DNA from: Balneola sp040222415
GTDB lineage: Bacteria; Bacteroidota; Rhodothermia; Balneolales; Balneolaceae
DNA: 64,000 bases
Direction of reading: 5' to 3'
Assembly (NCBI GenBank): GCA_965215865.1
Contig: OZ244125.1
Location: 2,604,001 to 2,668,000 of the forward strand
In this document: piece after piece, positions 36,097 to 45,964 of the stretch
Layout: every line of letters begins with the position of its first letter
Position numbering within the stretch: the stretch's first letter is position 1
Made by a program: the position numbers and the translations under genes
Notes under the pieces: generated by a model
The model's input: only the letters and a program-made list of their open reading frames with translations
Databases searched by the model: none
Told to the model about the DNA's origin: nothing

Positions 36097-36903
36097 ATGA
36101 AAGCTTCATTATCTTTATTCCTTTTTTCTCTCCTCTCTATAAGCTTGTTTGCACAGGGTTATGCAATTCAACAACTGGAAAACTCCCCAAGACACCACGA
36201 ATGGGTTGAAATTCAGTCAAGTGGCAGAACAATGCACAACTTTGTGGCTTTCCCTGAAAGATCCGACAAAGCTCCTGTTTTCATTGTTATTCATGAAAAC
36301 CGCGGATTAAATGACTGGGCCAGAAGCTTTGCTGATCAGCTTGCAGAAAAAGGGTTTATTGCAATAGCTCCGGACATTATATCCAATACTGTTGATGGAA
36401 TTGAAAAAACCAGTGACTTTGAAACTTCTGATGCGGCACGTTCTGCAATTTATGCTTTGGATGCTGATAACGTGACTCAAGATTTAAAATCTGTTTTAAA
36501 GTATGCCAAATCTATAGAAGCAGGGAATGGTCAAGTTTATGTAGTAGGATTTTGTTGGGGTGGTTCACAATCATTTCGCTTTGCAACCAATGCAGGCGAT
36601 GAGATCGAAGCTGCTTTGGTTTTTTATGGCACAGGGCCTCAGGAAGCTGAAGCTTACTCAGCTATTGAAGTGCCGGTTTTTGGTTTTTATGGTGGAGCAG
36701 ATAACAGAGTAAATGCCACTATCGAAAATTCAGAAGAAGCCATGAATTCTTATGATAAAATATATAACTATGAGATCTATGAAGGCGCGGGTCATGCATA
36801 TATGAGACGTGGAGATGATCCTGAAGCCCCTGAGGACGATCCGAATGTAAAAGCCAGAAATGCTTCCTGGGAAAGGTTGATGAACATTGTAAAGGATAAT
36901 TGA
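36097..36903 (+). CDS. Secreted dienelactone hydrolase family protein
   Basis: This 268-residue alpha/beta hydrolase has a signal peptide (1-19). The nucleophile elbow is GFCWGG with cysteine as nucleophile, as in true dienelactone hydrolases. The acid is the aspartate in GGADNRVN and the base is the histidine in GAGHAYMRRG. An early oxyanion strand VIHENRGLNDW fits the family. Export is not typical of catabolic dienelactone hydrolases, so the substrate is probably different. The DinB gene starts 1 bp after its stop, so they form an operon. Confidence 0.9.
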   Translation: MKASLSLFLFSLLSISLFAQGYAIQQLENSPRHHEWVEIQSSGRTMHNFVAFPERSDKAPVFIVIHENRGLNDWARSFADQLAEKGFIAIAPDIISNTVDGIEKTSDFETSDAARSAIYALDADNVTQDLKSVLKYAKSIEAGNGQVYVVGFCWGGSQSFRFATNAGDEIEAALVFYGTGPQEAEAYSAIEVPVFGFYGGADNRVNATIENSEEAMNSYDKIYNYEIYEGAGHAYMRRGDDPEAPEDDPNVKARNASWERLMNIVKDN

Positions 36904-36904
36904 A

Positions 36905-37429
36905 TTGAAATCCAGAGATCAAATAGAGTTGGAAATTCATCAGGCGTTCGATGAAGTGATCAACTTTATTCGGCAACAGGATGACTCTCTGTTTGATCGC
37001 CCAAAAGCAGAAGGAAAGTGGAGTACAGGTCAACAACTTGATCATTTGATCAAAAGCGTAAAACCACTTAGCACGGGAATGGGGTTGCCAAAGTTCTTAC
37101 TAAAATTTCGGTTCGGGATCAGAAACAGGCCTGAAAGAACTTTTGATGAACTGGTTAGCAAATACCAACAAAAACTGGAAGAAGGCGGACAGGCAAGCTC
37201 TGCTTTTATTCCACCTGAAATTTCTATAGAACAGAAAGATCAACTTTTGGCAAACTACGAAAAAGAAAAAATAAAGCTTGTTAAGGTGCTTCAGAAATGG
37301 TCTGAAAAGCAATTAAGTACGAATGTTGCCCCACATCCTCTATTAGGAAAATGTACGGTTCGTGAGTTGTTATATTTTACTATTCATCACAACTATCATC
37401 ATCTGGAAAGCATTAAAGATATTCCTTAA
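36905..37429 (+). CDS. DinB-like four-helix protein
   Basis: This 174-residue protein starts at a TTG one base after the previous stop. It shows the DinB_2 pattern: GKWSTGQQLDHLIKS with the first histidine, and the C-terminal pair in YFTIHHNYHHLESI. These histidines bind a metal in family members, many of which are bacillithiol- or thiol-dependent transferases. Given YtxJ at 29491-29847, thiol chemistry is possible, but nothing proves it. Confidence 0.85.
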   Translation: MKSRDQIELEIHQAFDEVINFIRQQDDSLFDRPKAEGKWSTGQQLDHLIKSVKPLSTGMGLPKFLLKFRFGIRNRPERTFDELVSKYQQKLEEGGQASSAFIPPEISIEQKDQLLANYEKEKIKLVKVLQKWSEKQLSTNVAPHPLLGKCTVRELLYFTIHHNYHHLESIKDIP

Positions 37430-37844
37430 TTCCTTTTTTGGGATTTTATATTTAATTGGAATTGGGCTTGTTTGGTTTTCTGATAAAGGGATCAAATAAT
37501 TAACAACTTAAAATAAAGTGAAGATTAAATTCCTTCGTTTTATTTAATCTTACTACTTCCTCAAGAAATTATTCCTCTAACTTTCAAAGGTATAATCTGA
37601 AAATTACCAATTCTGGGATGTCCTCTAATCAGCTTCTCTTCTTCGATCAAATTTACTGAGGACAAAACCGATATAGTTTATTGATCTGCAATTCTTGTTT
37701 TCGAAACCTGACCCCACCGCATGTTTATGTGGTTTTATTTCAATCACTTGAAATTAAATCTGAAATTCAACTTTTTAGAAATAATCGATTTCATTGAATA
37801 TGAAATTCATTGGGTTTAAAAATAATTTTAATTCGGGTACAATC
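37430..37844. other. 415-bp gap with two hairpins before the propeller/SusD-like gene
   Basis: A perfect 10-bp stem (37521-37530 and 37542-37551, AAGATTAAAT) is a candidate terminator for the DinB operon. A second stem at 37716-37722/37727-37733 (ACCGCAT with loop GTTT, one G-T pair) is followed by TTTTATTT and looks like a terminator or leader attenuator. No gene is visible. Confidence 0.4.
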
Positions 37845-40800
37845 ATGAAACATTCAAAGATATTCATACCATTTCTTCTATGCCTTATTTTAAGTGTAGA
37901 CAGTTTTTCTCAGCAAATAAGCACATCCTTTAGTGGATCAAGGGAATATGTAAAAGCAGATTCTTTGCTATATATATCCGGCAATAGTCAGATCAGTGTT
38001 TTTAAAATCCAACAGAATGGTTCTGCATTGCCTATTGGTGAACCAATCTTTCAACAGATTTATAATTCTTCTGTTTCTGAGCCCTTAAACGGTTATGTTT
38101 TTTATTCTGGAGATAATGGATTTGTTGCAAAAATAGAGGTTTCTGATGCAATCAGTGAATCTGGAGAAAACCTTTTTGATTATCAAATTGTTCAGTTTCC
38201 CTTCGATGTAGATCTAACTGATATCGAATTAGTTGGAACAAGGTTAATAGTTGCCGGTGTGGATGGTTTTTTTGCCTATTCAGATGATGAAGGACAAAGC
38301 TGGAATAAGATCCGTATCGGTACTACTGCCCATCTTACAAATATTATTGAAGGCTTTAACAAGCTCTATGTAACTGGTCATAACGGAAACCTTTTCATAT
38401 CTGATAATAACGGAGAAAGTTGGACCAAATCCATAACCAAAACCGACCGTGATATTCATGATGTATATATCCTCAGCGATGGAACGGGTTATGCAGTTGG
38501 AAGTAATGGAATAGTACTTTATACCACAGATGAAGGCCAAAATTGGGCACAAATTAGAAATTTTGGATTATACACTGATTTAAGAACTATCGATTTCTAT
38601 AACGACGAATACGGTGTTTTAGCAGGTGAAAGTGGAATAGCTTACATGACGACTGACGGAGGAGAAACATGGGGTTCTTTTGTCCAGTCATCTACTGATA
38701 ATCTACTCAACGTAGACATGATCAATCCTTTTGTAATTGAATTCGCTCATAATACTGGTATCTATACGGAAGAGATTCCTTTAGAGGATGTAATTAATGA
38801 TGCCATGGTTGGTTTATGGCAGTCAATGATGAATACAGATAATATTGGATTACTTGTTGGTTCTGACTGGTCTACCTCGTCATGGGGTAATTTTGGAATG
38901 AGATTATTGGGTGGAGAGCCCAGAACCAGCTATCCGAATGATATCTCACAAAGCTCTGATATTAGAGGAATAAGCGAACGACCTTGGGGCGGAGCTTATA
39001 CTGCTATTGTACGAGCAAAAGAAGGCATGGAAAATGTAACATCCGAATGGTCTACTCTCGATCAAAACGAAATAGATCTTTATATAGCTCTATCTAATTT
39101 TACTCAAGGACTTGCATATGCTCAGCTTGGATTAAAATTTGATCAGGCTGAAATTTATGGTGAAGATATTCTAAGTACAGCTAAAACCGTTCCGATTAAG
39201 AGAACAGGATTAGGTTTTACACCTGGTCTGACTCCACAATATGCTAACGAAATCTTACAACCTGATGGTAAAAGTAATATTAAGGTAACGAACAGGATTC
39301 CTGCTTTATTCGCCAATAACAATATAGAATTATCGACTAGCACTTCTTTCGCTCCTTACAGCGATGTAATTGATGTAGCCAAAGCAAAGCTTCAAGCTGC
39401 AATTTCAGCATTTAATTCCTCTGGTTTAACTATGCCTGATGGCTTTATTAACGGGTTTGGTGGAATATCCCACACAGAATTCTCCAACATGGTACATACC
39501 TTAATTGCTGAACTTGAGGTTATGAAAGCCCGAACGGCTTCCGAAAATGATAATGGAGTCGACTGGGATGAAATCATGACATTAACCAGCAATGGAGCTA
39601 CAAAAGATTATCAGCCTCAAGGGGATGATTCTTTCTGGTTTAGCTATGTATTACTTTATCATAATTTAGATAATTGGTTAAGAGTAGATCAAAAAAATAT
39701 TAATTTATTAGACCCTTCTCAGCCTTCTGCTTACCCACAAGATGGATCAGATCCCGGAATAGCTTCTTCAGATGATAATAGATTCTCTACCGATTTTACT
39801 TATTCTGGAGTTGCCCCATTCCGACCTGAAAGGGGTTACTATTTCTTTGGAAACTACACCTGGACTAAGTACCCTGAACATAACTTTTTTGAAGGAGCTT
39901 TTGGTCCTATGCCCTTCATCTTTAAAGCTTCAAACAATCTGTTAAGAGCCGAAGCAATAGTAAGAACAGGTGGCGATAAAACAGAAGCGACCAATCTTAT
40001 TAATTTAACAAGATCAGATAATGGCGGATTACCAATGTTATCAGGTTCTGAAACTGATCAGGAAATACTTGATGCCATTTATTACGAATGGATGATTGAA
40101 GTTGGCCCAACAGGAAATGGTCCAATCGCATGGTACAATAATCGTCGTTTCGATGAGCTTCAAGAAGGCAGCCTTACTCAGCTTCCGGTACCTGCCAGTA
40201 TACTTATTGAAAATGGAATGGAAGTATATACCTTTGGAGGAGATCAAGAAGCAAATCTTGACTTTTATGTATATCAGCCTTCTGATGATACTACATTTGT
40301 ATCTCTTGAGCCCACTATTAAGTGGCACAGTGATGCTGATGCCGCTTCTTATAATTTGACGTTTATAAACGGTCCAAGTGCTGCCGACGAAGTCCTGTTT
40401 GAGAAAGAAGGGCTCACTGAAGCAAGCTATACTTTAACAGAAGCAGATGCAGAACTGGATTATTTTACCGAGTATTCTGTAATTGTTTCAGCCCTTGATA
40501 GTAATGGAGAAATATACCTATCAAGTAATGCGACTTCGTTTACAACTATAGATACATTAACTAATGCGCCTGAGTTAGTAAATCCCTCCAATAATGTCAT
40601 AAATACACCCAACCGGATTACTTTCTTTTGGGAAATGGATATTGGAAATGCCCGATCTATGCAATTTGGCTTTACTGAAAATGATTTTAATCATCTTCAA
40701 CTAAGTACCTCTTCTGACTTTAACTCAACTGTAATTGATACTTTAATTGCAGGAACAGGCGTCTATTTTTGGACTCATACAACCACAATTTCAGGTCTAG

Positions 40801-41762
40801 AATATGATACTCAATACTATTGGAGAATTGCTTCTGTAAATGAAGCCGGACAATCTGATTGGTCTCAAACATTTAACTTTACAACTATGCCCGAAAATAA
40901 TGAAGGAATTCTACAGCTTGTTTCTCCGGCTAATGAAGGAAATGATGTTAGTATTCCTGTAGAGTTTGAATGGACGGCTTCTTCTAGTGCGATTGGTTAT
41001 GAGCTACAGGCTTCATTTGATACAAATTTCAAACAATCTATAACAGTTTCTGGAATTGGAGATACTACTGCGACGACTATCCCTCACATACTCCCAGATA
41101 CGACCTATTATTGGAGAATGAGACCCATATACGTTAGTGGGAACGGAGATTGGACAGTAGTTCAAAGTTTTACAACAGAATTACCAATACCGGATACTCC
41201 ATCCTGGGAGCCTGCAGATGGAGCGATTGTTGAATCTTCTGTAGTTCAATTTACATGGGGGGAAAGCAGCTTTGCTCAATCTTATAATATTCAGGTTTCG
41301 GATAACAATGATTTCTCAAATATTATAGCCCAAGCTTCCGAATTAAGTGAAACTGATTTTGAACTTAAAGACCTGGAAACAGGAACTTATTACTGGAGAA
41401 TTTCGGCTACCAATGCTTCCGGAACAAGTGATTGGTCAGAACATTTAAGTTTTCAAGTTAACCTCGGCATTTCTAATGAATCTGATGGAACCCTTCCCAA
41501 GAACTTCACTTTAAAACAAAACTATCCAAACCCATTCAATCCTACTACAACTATTGAATATGGAGTTCCTGTAAATGCAGAAGTTCAACTTACAGTATTT
41601 AATATGCTTGGTCAAAGTGTCGCAACTCTTGTTTCTGAAAAGAAATCCCCTGGCGTTTATACCGTTTCATTCGATGCCAGCTCACTCTCAAGTGGTATTT
41701 ACATATATGTATTAAAAGCAGGGAATTTTACAGAAACAAGAAAACTAACATTGATTAAATAA
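37845..41762 (+). CDS. Secreted fusion: YCF48-like propeller, SusD-like domain, FnIII repeats, T9SS sorting domain
   Basis: I choose the ATG at 37845, which gives a clean signal peptide (MKHSKIFIPFLLC to FSQQ) and 1305 residues; the frame reaches to a TTG at 37794. A YCF48-type beta-propeller (about 25-300; YAVGSNGIVLYTTDEGQNW) is followed by a region of about 480 residues resembling SusD/RagB: TMDNIGLL-like start, LYIALSNFTQGLAYAQLG, LLRAEAIVRTGG, NNRRFDELQEGSL, LPVPASIL. Three fibronectin type III domains follow (about 800-1210), then a T9SS type-A sorting domain (YPNPFNPTTTI, MLGQSVATL, KLTLIK). Normal SusD proteins are lipoproteins beside SusC; here there is no lipobox and no adjacent SusC. 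It is probably a surface glycan-binding protein. Confidence 0.85.
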   Translation: MKHSKIFIPFLLCLILSVDSFSQQISTSFSGSREYVKADSLLYISGNSQISVFKIQQNGSALPIGEPIFQQIYNSSVSEPLNGYVFYSGDNGFVAKIEVSDAISESGENLFDYQIVQFPFDVDLTDIELVGTRLIVAGVDGFFAYSDDEGQSWNKIRIGTTAHLTNIIEGFNKLYVTGHNGNLFISDNNGESWTKSITKTDRDIHDVYILSDGTGYAVGSNGIVLYTTDEGQNWAQIRNFGLYTDLRTIDFYNDEYGVLAGESGIAYMTTDGGETWGSFVQSSTDNLLNVDMINPFVIEFAHNTGIYTEEIPLEDVINDAMVGLWQSMMNTDNIGLLVGSDWSTSSWGNFGMRLLGGEPRTSYPNDISQSSDIRGISERPWGGAYTAIVRAKEGMENVTSEWSTLDQNEIDLYIALSNFTQGLAYAQLGLKFDQAEIYGEDILSTAKTVPIKRTGLGFTPGLTPQYANEILQPDGKSNIKVTNRIPALFANNNIELSTSTSFAPYSDVIDVAKAKLQAAISAFNSSGLTMPDGFINGFGGISHTEFSNMVHTLIAELEVMKARTASENDNGVDWDEIMTLTSNGATKDYQPQGDDSFWFSYVLLYHNLDNWLRVDQKNINLLDPSQPSAYPQDGSDPGIASSDDNRFSTDFTYSGVAPFRPERGYYFFGNYTWTKYPEHNFFEGAFGPMPFIFKASNNLLRAEAIVRTGGDKTEATNLINLTRSDNGGLPMLSGSETDQEILDAIYYEWMIEVGPTGNGPIAWYNNRRFDELQEGSLTQLPVPASILIENGMEVYTFGGDQEANLDFYVYQPSDDTTFVSLEPTIKWHSDADAASYNLTFINGPSAADEVLFEKEGLTEASYTLTEADAELDYFTEYSVIVSALDSNGEIYLSSNATSFTTIDTLTNAPELVNPSNNVINTPNRITFFWEMDIGNARSMQFGFTENDFNHLQLSTSSDFNSTVIDTLIAGTGVYFWTHTTTISGLEYDTQYYWRIASVNEAGQSDWSQTFNFTTMPENNEGILQLVSPANEGNDVSIPVEFEWTASSSAIGYELQASFDTNFKQSITVSGIGDTTATTIPHILPDTTYYWRMRPIYVSGNGDWTVVQSFTTELPIPDTPSWEPADGAIVESSVVQFTWGESSFAQSYNIQVSDNNDFSNIIAQASELSETDFELKDLETGTYYWRISATNASGTSDWSEHLSFQVNLGISNESDGTLPKNFTLKQNYPNPFNPTTTIEYGVPVNAEVQLTVFNMLGQSVATLVSEKKSPGVYTVSFDASSLSSGIYIYVLKAGNFTETRKLTLIK

Positions 41763-41787
41763 GTGTATAAACCAAAATTCAGGAGTA

Positions 41788-41820
41788 AAAAGAGCCTGCC
41801 TATTTCAAGCAGGCTCTTTT
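41788..41820 (+). terminator. Strong rho-independent terminator
   Basis: A 12-bp perfect stem (41788-41799 and 41809-41820, AAAAGAGCCTGC) with a 9-nt loop and terminal T-run lies 25 bp after the stop of the propeller/SusD-like gene. The A-run on the other side lets it serve the convergent pxpC end too. Confidence 0.9.
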
Positions 41821-41861
41821 ATATTCGAACTTGAATAAAATTTTATTTATCGCCTCAATTC

Positions 41862-42743
41862 TTAAATAAAATCTTTCACTTCTTTGAATTTGATAGTTCC
41901 ATTTATTGGCACTTGAGCAATTCGGTTTAAATGAATATCTAAAATTTTACCGATTCTAGGATAACCACCCACCGTTTGCCCATCTTTCATCAAAATAATG
42001 GGCAGACCATTTGGTGGAATTTGTATGATTCCCGGTATTACTCCTGAGGATTTCATATCAACCTGATTCATCAGAATAGGCTTTTCTGATTCCAGTCTTA
42101 TACCCATTCGGTTACTTTTCGAACTTACCCTAAAAGACGAATTCAAAAAATTATCTTTCTCCTGATCATTCAATTGATCCCATTCCGGTCCGGGTATAAA
42201 TTCAATGGTTATTTTAGAACTGTAATAAGGAATCCCATCATTTTGTAATGTTCGGGGTTCTAAGCTTTCTGGAATTTCCTGCCAGCTTATCTGATCACCT
42301 TTTTTCAACGGAGTTCCATTCAGGCCTCCAAATTTCCCCAATGTAAAAGTGGAACAACTCCCCATAACTTTATCAATATCCCAGCTACCTCTTATCGCCA
42401 CATAAGCCCGACATCCTTTTTTGGCGAATCCTAATTCCAGTGTTTCTCCAGCTCTGACCTTAACAGAAGTGTTCATTTCTATTCCGTTATCGTTAATACC
42501 GGGGTTCATTAAAGCACCTGTTATCGCTATAGTGGCGTCAGTATTAAATTGATACTTCCCTCCCTTTAATGTGCATTCCAGAACCGGTGCATTTTCAGAA
42601 TTACCCGCTAAGAAATTAGCTTTTTTATATGCAGAGATATCCATTACTCCGGAAGAAGGAACTCCATATTTTCTATATCCTGATCTTCCTTTGTCTTGTA
42701 TAGTAGTGAACAAGCCTCCATCCAGTACAGTAAGTTTACCCAT
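41862..42743 (-). CDS. pxpC: 5-oxoprolinase subunit C
   Basis: This is a 293-residue protein from the ATG at 42743; a TTG at 42764 extends the frame by seven residues. The start LDGGLFTTIQDKGRSGYRKYG and the later NPGIND, GKFGGLNG and IPPNGLPIILMKDGQTVGGYPRIG are typical of the carboxyltransferase-like PxpC/KipA family. With PxpA and PxpB it forms the ATP-dependent enzyme that opens 5-oxoproline to glutamate. Its start overlaps the pxpB stop by 8 bp. It is the last gene of the operon. Confidence 0.93.
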   Translation of the reverse strand: MGKLTVLDGGLFTTIQDKGRSGYRKYGVPSSGVMDISAYKKANFLAGNSENAPVLECTLKGGKYQFNTDATIAITGALMNPGINDNGIEMNTSVKVRAGETLELGFAKKGCRAYVAIRGSWDIDKVMGSCSTFTLGKFGGLNGTPLKKGDQISWQEIPESLEPRTLQNDGIPYYSSKITIEFIPGPEWDQLNDQEKDNFLNSSFRVSSKSNRMGIRLESEKPILMNQVDMKSSGVIPGIIQIPPNGLPIILMKDGQTVGGYPRIGKILDIHLNRIAQVPINGTIKFKEVKDFI

Positions 42744-43428
42744 TTCTATTCTCCTGGGTTTCAAATTCCGCTTTGGTTATTCGGACAAACTTTACTTTGT
42801 CACCAGGTCTAAACTTTGTTGGTGGCTCAGAAGTTATATCAAAAAAAGAAGATGGAGATCTGCCAATAATTTGCCATCCTCCAGGACTTTCAATAGAGTA
42901 TATTCCTGTTTGATTTCCTCCAATCCCTACTGATCCTGCCGGAATTTTTGTTCTGGGATTTTCTTTTCTTGAAACTGAAATACGATCATCCAGCCCATCC
43001 AGAAATATAAACCCGGGCAGAAAACCCATCATCGCAATTGAATATTCCCGTGAAGAATGAATGAAAATTATCTCTTCTTTTGTAAGCCCGGTTTTGGTTT
43101 CCATCTCCTTCCAATCCATTCCCAATTCATAACAAACTTTTATTTCATAAGTTTTCGAATTTAACTCGGACTCAATATTTTTTGTCTCAAGGTCGGAAAG
43201 AACTTCTTTAACATTGATATCAGAAGAGTTAAAAATAACAGTCAGCGATTCATATGCAGGAATCACATCTGTTAATCCTTGTATTTCCGAAAATTCTAAA
43301 AGAAAAGCAGCTTGATGTATAACATCTAATAATCTTCTCTCTGCATTTGGCCGCAGTAGCCAGGTAGTTTCACCCATCCGGAAAACAGTCCAGGAAATTC
43401 CATTAAGTTGCAGAGATCCTGACTCCAT
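42736..43428 (-). CDS. pxpB: 5-oxoprolinase subunit B
   Basis: This 230-residue member of the PxpB/KipI family has the carboxyltransferase C/D-type motifs MGFLPGFIFLDGL, PRTKIPAGSVGIGGNQTGIY and SPGGWQIIGRSP. The start overlaps the end of pxpA by 26 bp, as is usual for these operons. It is cytosolic and works as a complex with PxpC. Bacillus KipI also inhibits a sporulation kinase, but the operon context here points to oxoprolinase. Confidence 0.94.
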   Translation of the reverse strand: MESGSLQLNGISWTVFRMGETTWLLRPNAERRLLDVIHQAAFLLEFSEIQGLTDVIPAYESLTVIFNSSDINVKEVLSDLETKNIESELNSKTYEIKVCYELGMDWKEMETKTGLTKEEIIFIHSSREYSIAMMGFLPGFIFLDGLDDRISVSRKENPRTKIPAGSVGIGGNQTGIYSIESPGGWQIIGRSPSSFFDITSEPPTKFRPGDKVKFVRITKAEFETQENRNG

Positions 43429-44161
43429 GATTTTTTAGAAATTGATGAATATTTCTGGCAAGCTCTTCGGAACCTTTTGTGTCGCTGTGTAAACAAATAG
43501 TTTCAGCTTTGATAGGTAATTCCTTGCCTGAGTATGCAATAACTTTTTCTTCGATCACCATTTTAAAAATTTGTGTCAAAACTTCTTCTTTTTTATGAAG
43601 AACGGCCCCTTCTTGTCCACGAGATCGTAATCTTAAGTCATCTTCATACGCGCGGTCTGCAAATACTTCAGCACAAAATTTCAGTTCATTCTTCAGAACC
43701 GCTTTTTCGAACTCTGATCCTGATTGTCCATAAACAACAACATCCAGACTCAATTCTTTGATAGCTTCAGCTACCGTTTTAGCAATGTCTCTGTATGCTG
43801 AAGCCGCATTATATAATGCTCCGTGGGGTTTTATGTGATGAAGCTCCACTCCTTCTCTGTCTGCAATTTCTTTTAAGCTTAGTATTTGGTCTTTGATACT
43901 GTTCTTAAGTCGATCCCGGCTCATTTCGAGCTGTCTTCGCCCAAATCCTGCCCGGTCCGGATAAGAAGGATGTGCTCCTACCTTCACTTTGTTTTTTTTA
44001 GCCAGAATTACTGTCCATCGCATACTGATTTCATCACCAATATGCCCGCCACAAGCAATATTACACGATGAAATGTAAGGCATAATAGCTTTATCAAGAT
44101 CGGGACCATCTTCTGATATCCATTCTCCCAGATCACAATTTAAGTCGATGCTTGTTTTCAT
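43403..44161 (-). CDS. pxpA: 5-oxoprolinase subunit A
   Basis: This 252-residue LamB/YcsF family protein shows IDLNCDLGEW at the start, SSCNIACGGHIGD, GAHPSYPDRAGFGRR, HIKPHGALYN, and EVFADRAYEDDLRLRSR. These are the family hallmarks. PxpA probably handles the first step on 5-oxoproline with PxpBC using ATP. It overlaps the transporter stop by ATGA. Confidence 0.96.
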   Translation of the reverse strand: MKTSIDLNCDLGEWISEDGPDLDKAIMPYISSCNIACGGHIGDEISMRWTVILAKKNKVKVGAHPSYPDRAGFGRRQLEMSRDRLKNSIKDQILSLKEIADREGVELHHIKPHGALYNAASAYRDIAKTVAEAIKELSLDVVVYGQSGSEFEKAVLKNELKFCAEVFADRAYEDDLRLRSRGQEGAVLHKKEEVLTQIFKMVIEEKVIAYSGKELPIKAETICLHSDTKGSEELARNIHQFLKNHGVRISAT

Positions 44162-45390
44162 AAAAATTGAAATACACTATTTAAACTTCTGAAACCAACC
44201 AATAACGCCACTAGAACTACTACGATACCCAAAATATTCTGAATGGTTGTATTCACATAATCCCCTAACACTTTCTTTTGGTTTACGATATACATCAAAA
44301 ATATTGCTACCATTGGAAGTAATATTCCATTGGCTACCTGAGCAAACTGGATAATGCTAACAGGACTAAAACTCAGCATTGAAAACAAAACGCCAATAGC
44401 CAGAATGATAATCCAGACTGCTTTGAATTTTGGATGCTTCATATCTATATCCCAACCCAGAATTCCTTTTGCTGCAAATGCCGCTGCCAGCGGTGCTGTT
44501 ATAGCAGATGAGATTCCTGCAGCCACCAAACCCAATCCTAAAAAGTCTTTTGCCCAACTGCCCAATAATGGTTCAAGCTGTACAGCCATATCTGCTGCGT
44601 TCTTGATTTCTGAACCAGAACTTCCTGATGCCGCACTTGTTATCACAATACACATAGAAATAATTCCACCTAAAATAATGGCGACCATATTTTCTTTTCT
44701 CAAATCCGAAAGCTGACCTGTTTCAGAATATTTTTGTTGCACGGATGACGCATGCAGAAACAGATTATACGGAACTACTGTCGTTCCTATTAAAGCCATA
44801 ACCAATAGAATCTCGTCAGCTGAAGCAGAAGGAATAAACAACCCTTTAATTATTTCTGAAAGATCAGGAGCGATCATAATTGCTGTTGCCAGAAATACCA
44901 CACTCATTACTACAACCAGACCGACCAAAAAATTCTGAATTCGCTTAAAATTTCCTGAATACAGTAACCAAAAGGCAATCCCGCCTATAATCAGTGGAAC
45001 TAATCTGATTTCTACTCCCTCTAATATAATATTTACAGCAGGTAAAACTTCGTTCCAACCAAGAACAGCCCCGGATATATTTCCTCCTTCATATGCTGCA
45101 TTACCAATTACAATTGCACCCAAAACCAGTGTGATCCCAAAGATCCTTAATAACGGATTTTGCAGCTCACCACGAATTGCTTCGCCAAACCCCTTTTGAG
45201 TGATTAAACCCAAGCGGGCGGTCATTTCTTGCAGTACAATCGTTGCAATTACTGAGAAAAGTAATGCCCAAAGCAACGTATAGCCCGAATTAACTCCTGC
45301 GAGAGTACAAACGGTAACCGTTCCTGGACCAATGAAAGCCGCTGTGACTAAAGTACTTGGACCAAAATATTTTTTAACTTGCAATTTCAT
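44158..45390 (-). CDS. Nramp-fold transporter lacking the metal-site motifs, in the oxoprolinase operon
   Basis: This 410-residue protein has about 11 membrane helices. The Nramp fold is plain: FIGPGTVTVCTLAG then GYTLLWALLFS in helix 1-2, TARLGLITQKGFGEAI, and helix 6 GTTVVPYNLFLHASSVQ. However, the metal-binding DPGN of helix 1 is GPGT (21-24), and the MPH of helix 6 is VPY (206-208). A classical manganese or iron role is therefore unlikely. It is the first gene of the operon and overlaps pxpA by ATGA, so it may import 5-oxoproline or a related acid. The divergent DUF1801 gene starts nearby. Confidence 0.88.
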   Translation of the reverse strand: MKLQVKKYFGPSTLVTAAFIGPGTVTVCTLAGVNSGYTLLWALLFSVIATIVLQEMTARLGLITQKGFGEAIRGELQNPLLRIFGITLVLGAIVIGNAAYEGGNISGAVLGWNEVLPAVNIILEGVEIRLVPLIIGGIAFWLLYSGNFKRIQNFLVGLVVVMSVVFLATAIMIAPDLSEIIKGLFIPSASADEILLVMALIGTTVVPYNLFLHASSVQQKYSETGQLSDLRKENMVAIILGGIISMCIVITSAASGSSGSEIKNAADMAVQLEPLLGSWAKDFLGLGLVAAGISSAITAPLAAAFAAKGILGWDIDMKHPKFKAVWIIILAIGVLFSMLSFSPVSIIQFAQVANGILLPMVAIFLMYIVNQKKVLGDYVNTTIQNILGIVVVLVALLVGFRSLNSVFQFL

Positions 45391-45445
45391 GGTTAAGAAT
45401 ATAGAATGTACCGTTTACAATCACGAATTCAGATCAAAGATTCTT

Positions 45446-45877
45446 ATGACTAAAGCAAACAACAAAACTGTACCAACTCAGCTTAAGGTACAGGATTACC
45501 TGAATGCTATTGAAGATCCTCAAAGAAAAGAAGATTGTATCAGAATTCATGATATGATGAAAGAAATTACAGGACGAGAACCAAAAATGTGGGGAACTTC
45601 CATCGTTGGTTTTGGAACCTATCACTACAAATACGAAAGCGGCCGTGAAGGTAATATGCTTATGACGGGCTTTTCGAACCGGAAGCAGTCTATTACTTTA
45701 TATATACTTGGCGGAATTAAGAAAAGAGAGGAACTTTTAAACAAACTTGGACCTTATAAATCCGGAAAGTCATGTTTATATATAAAACGTTTATCAGACA
45801 TTGATATTAATGTGCTTGCTGAAATGATTAAAGAGGATTTTGATCACGTCCGAAAAAAATATGAAGTTATTGATTAA
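45446..45877 (+). CDS. DUF1801 domain protein
   Basis: This is a 143-residue protein from the ATG at 45446; the frame also runs back over the transporter start, which I reject. The DUF1801 pattern is visible: VQDYLNAIEDPQRKEDCIRI, KMWGTSIVGFGTYHYKY, MTGFSNRKQSITLYI, and GKSCLYIKRLSDID. It is a small cytosolic protein related to YdhG and the CyaY-like fold. Function is unknown. Confidence 0.85.
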   Translation: MTKANNKTVPTQLKVQDYLNAIEDPQRKEDCIRIHDMMKEITGREPKMWGTSIVGFGTYHYKYESGREGNMLMTGFSNRKQSITLYILGGIKKREELLNKLGPYKSGKSCLYIKRLSDIDINVLAEMIKEDFDHVRKKYEVID

Positions 45878-45964
45878 TGTGGGTTATTATTCTACACTTT
45901 TGAATACAAATATCGTCTAAATCATCAATTTTAACTCCTTCATTGAACCATTCTTAATTGAGTA

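Noticed and set aside
45332..45445. Upstream extension of the DUF1801 gene
   Set aside because: It overlaps the divergent transporter start and adds sequence outside the DUF1801 domain; the ATG at 45446 is preferred.
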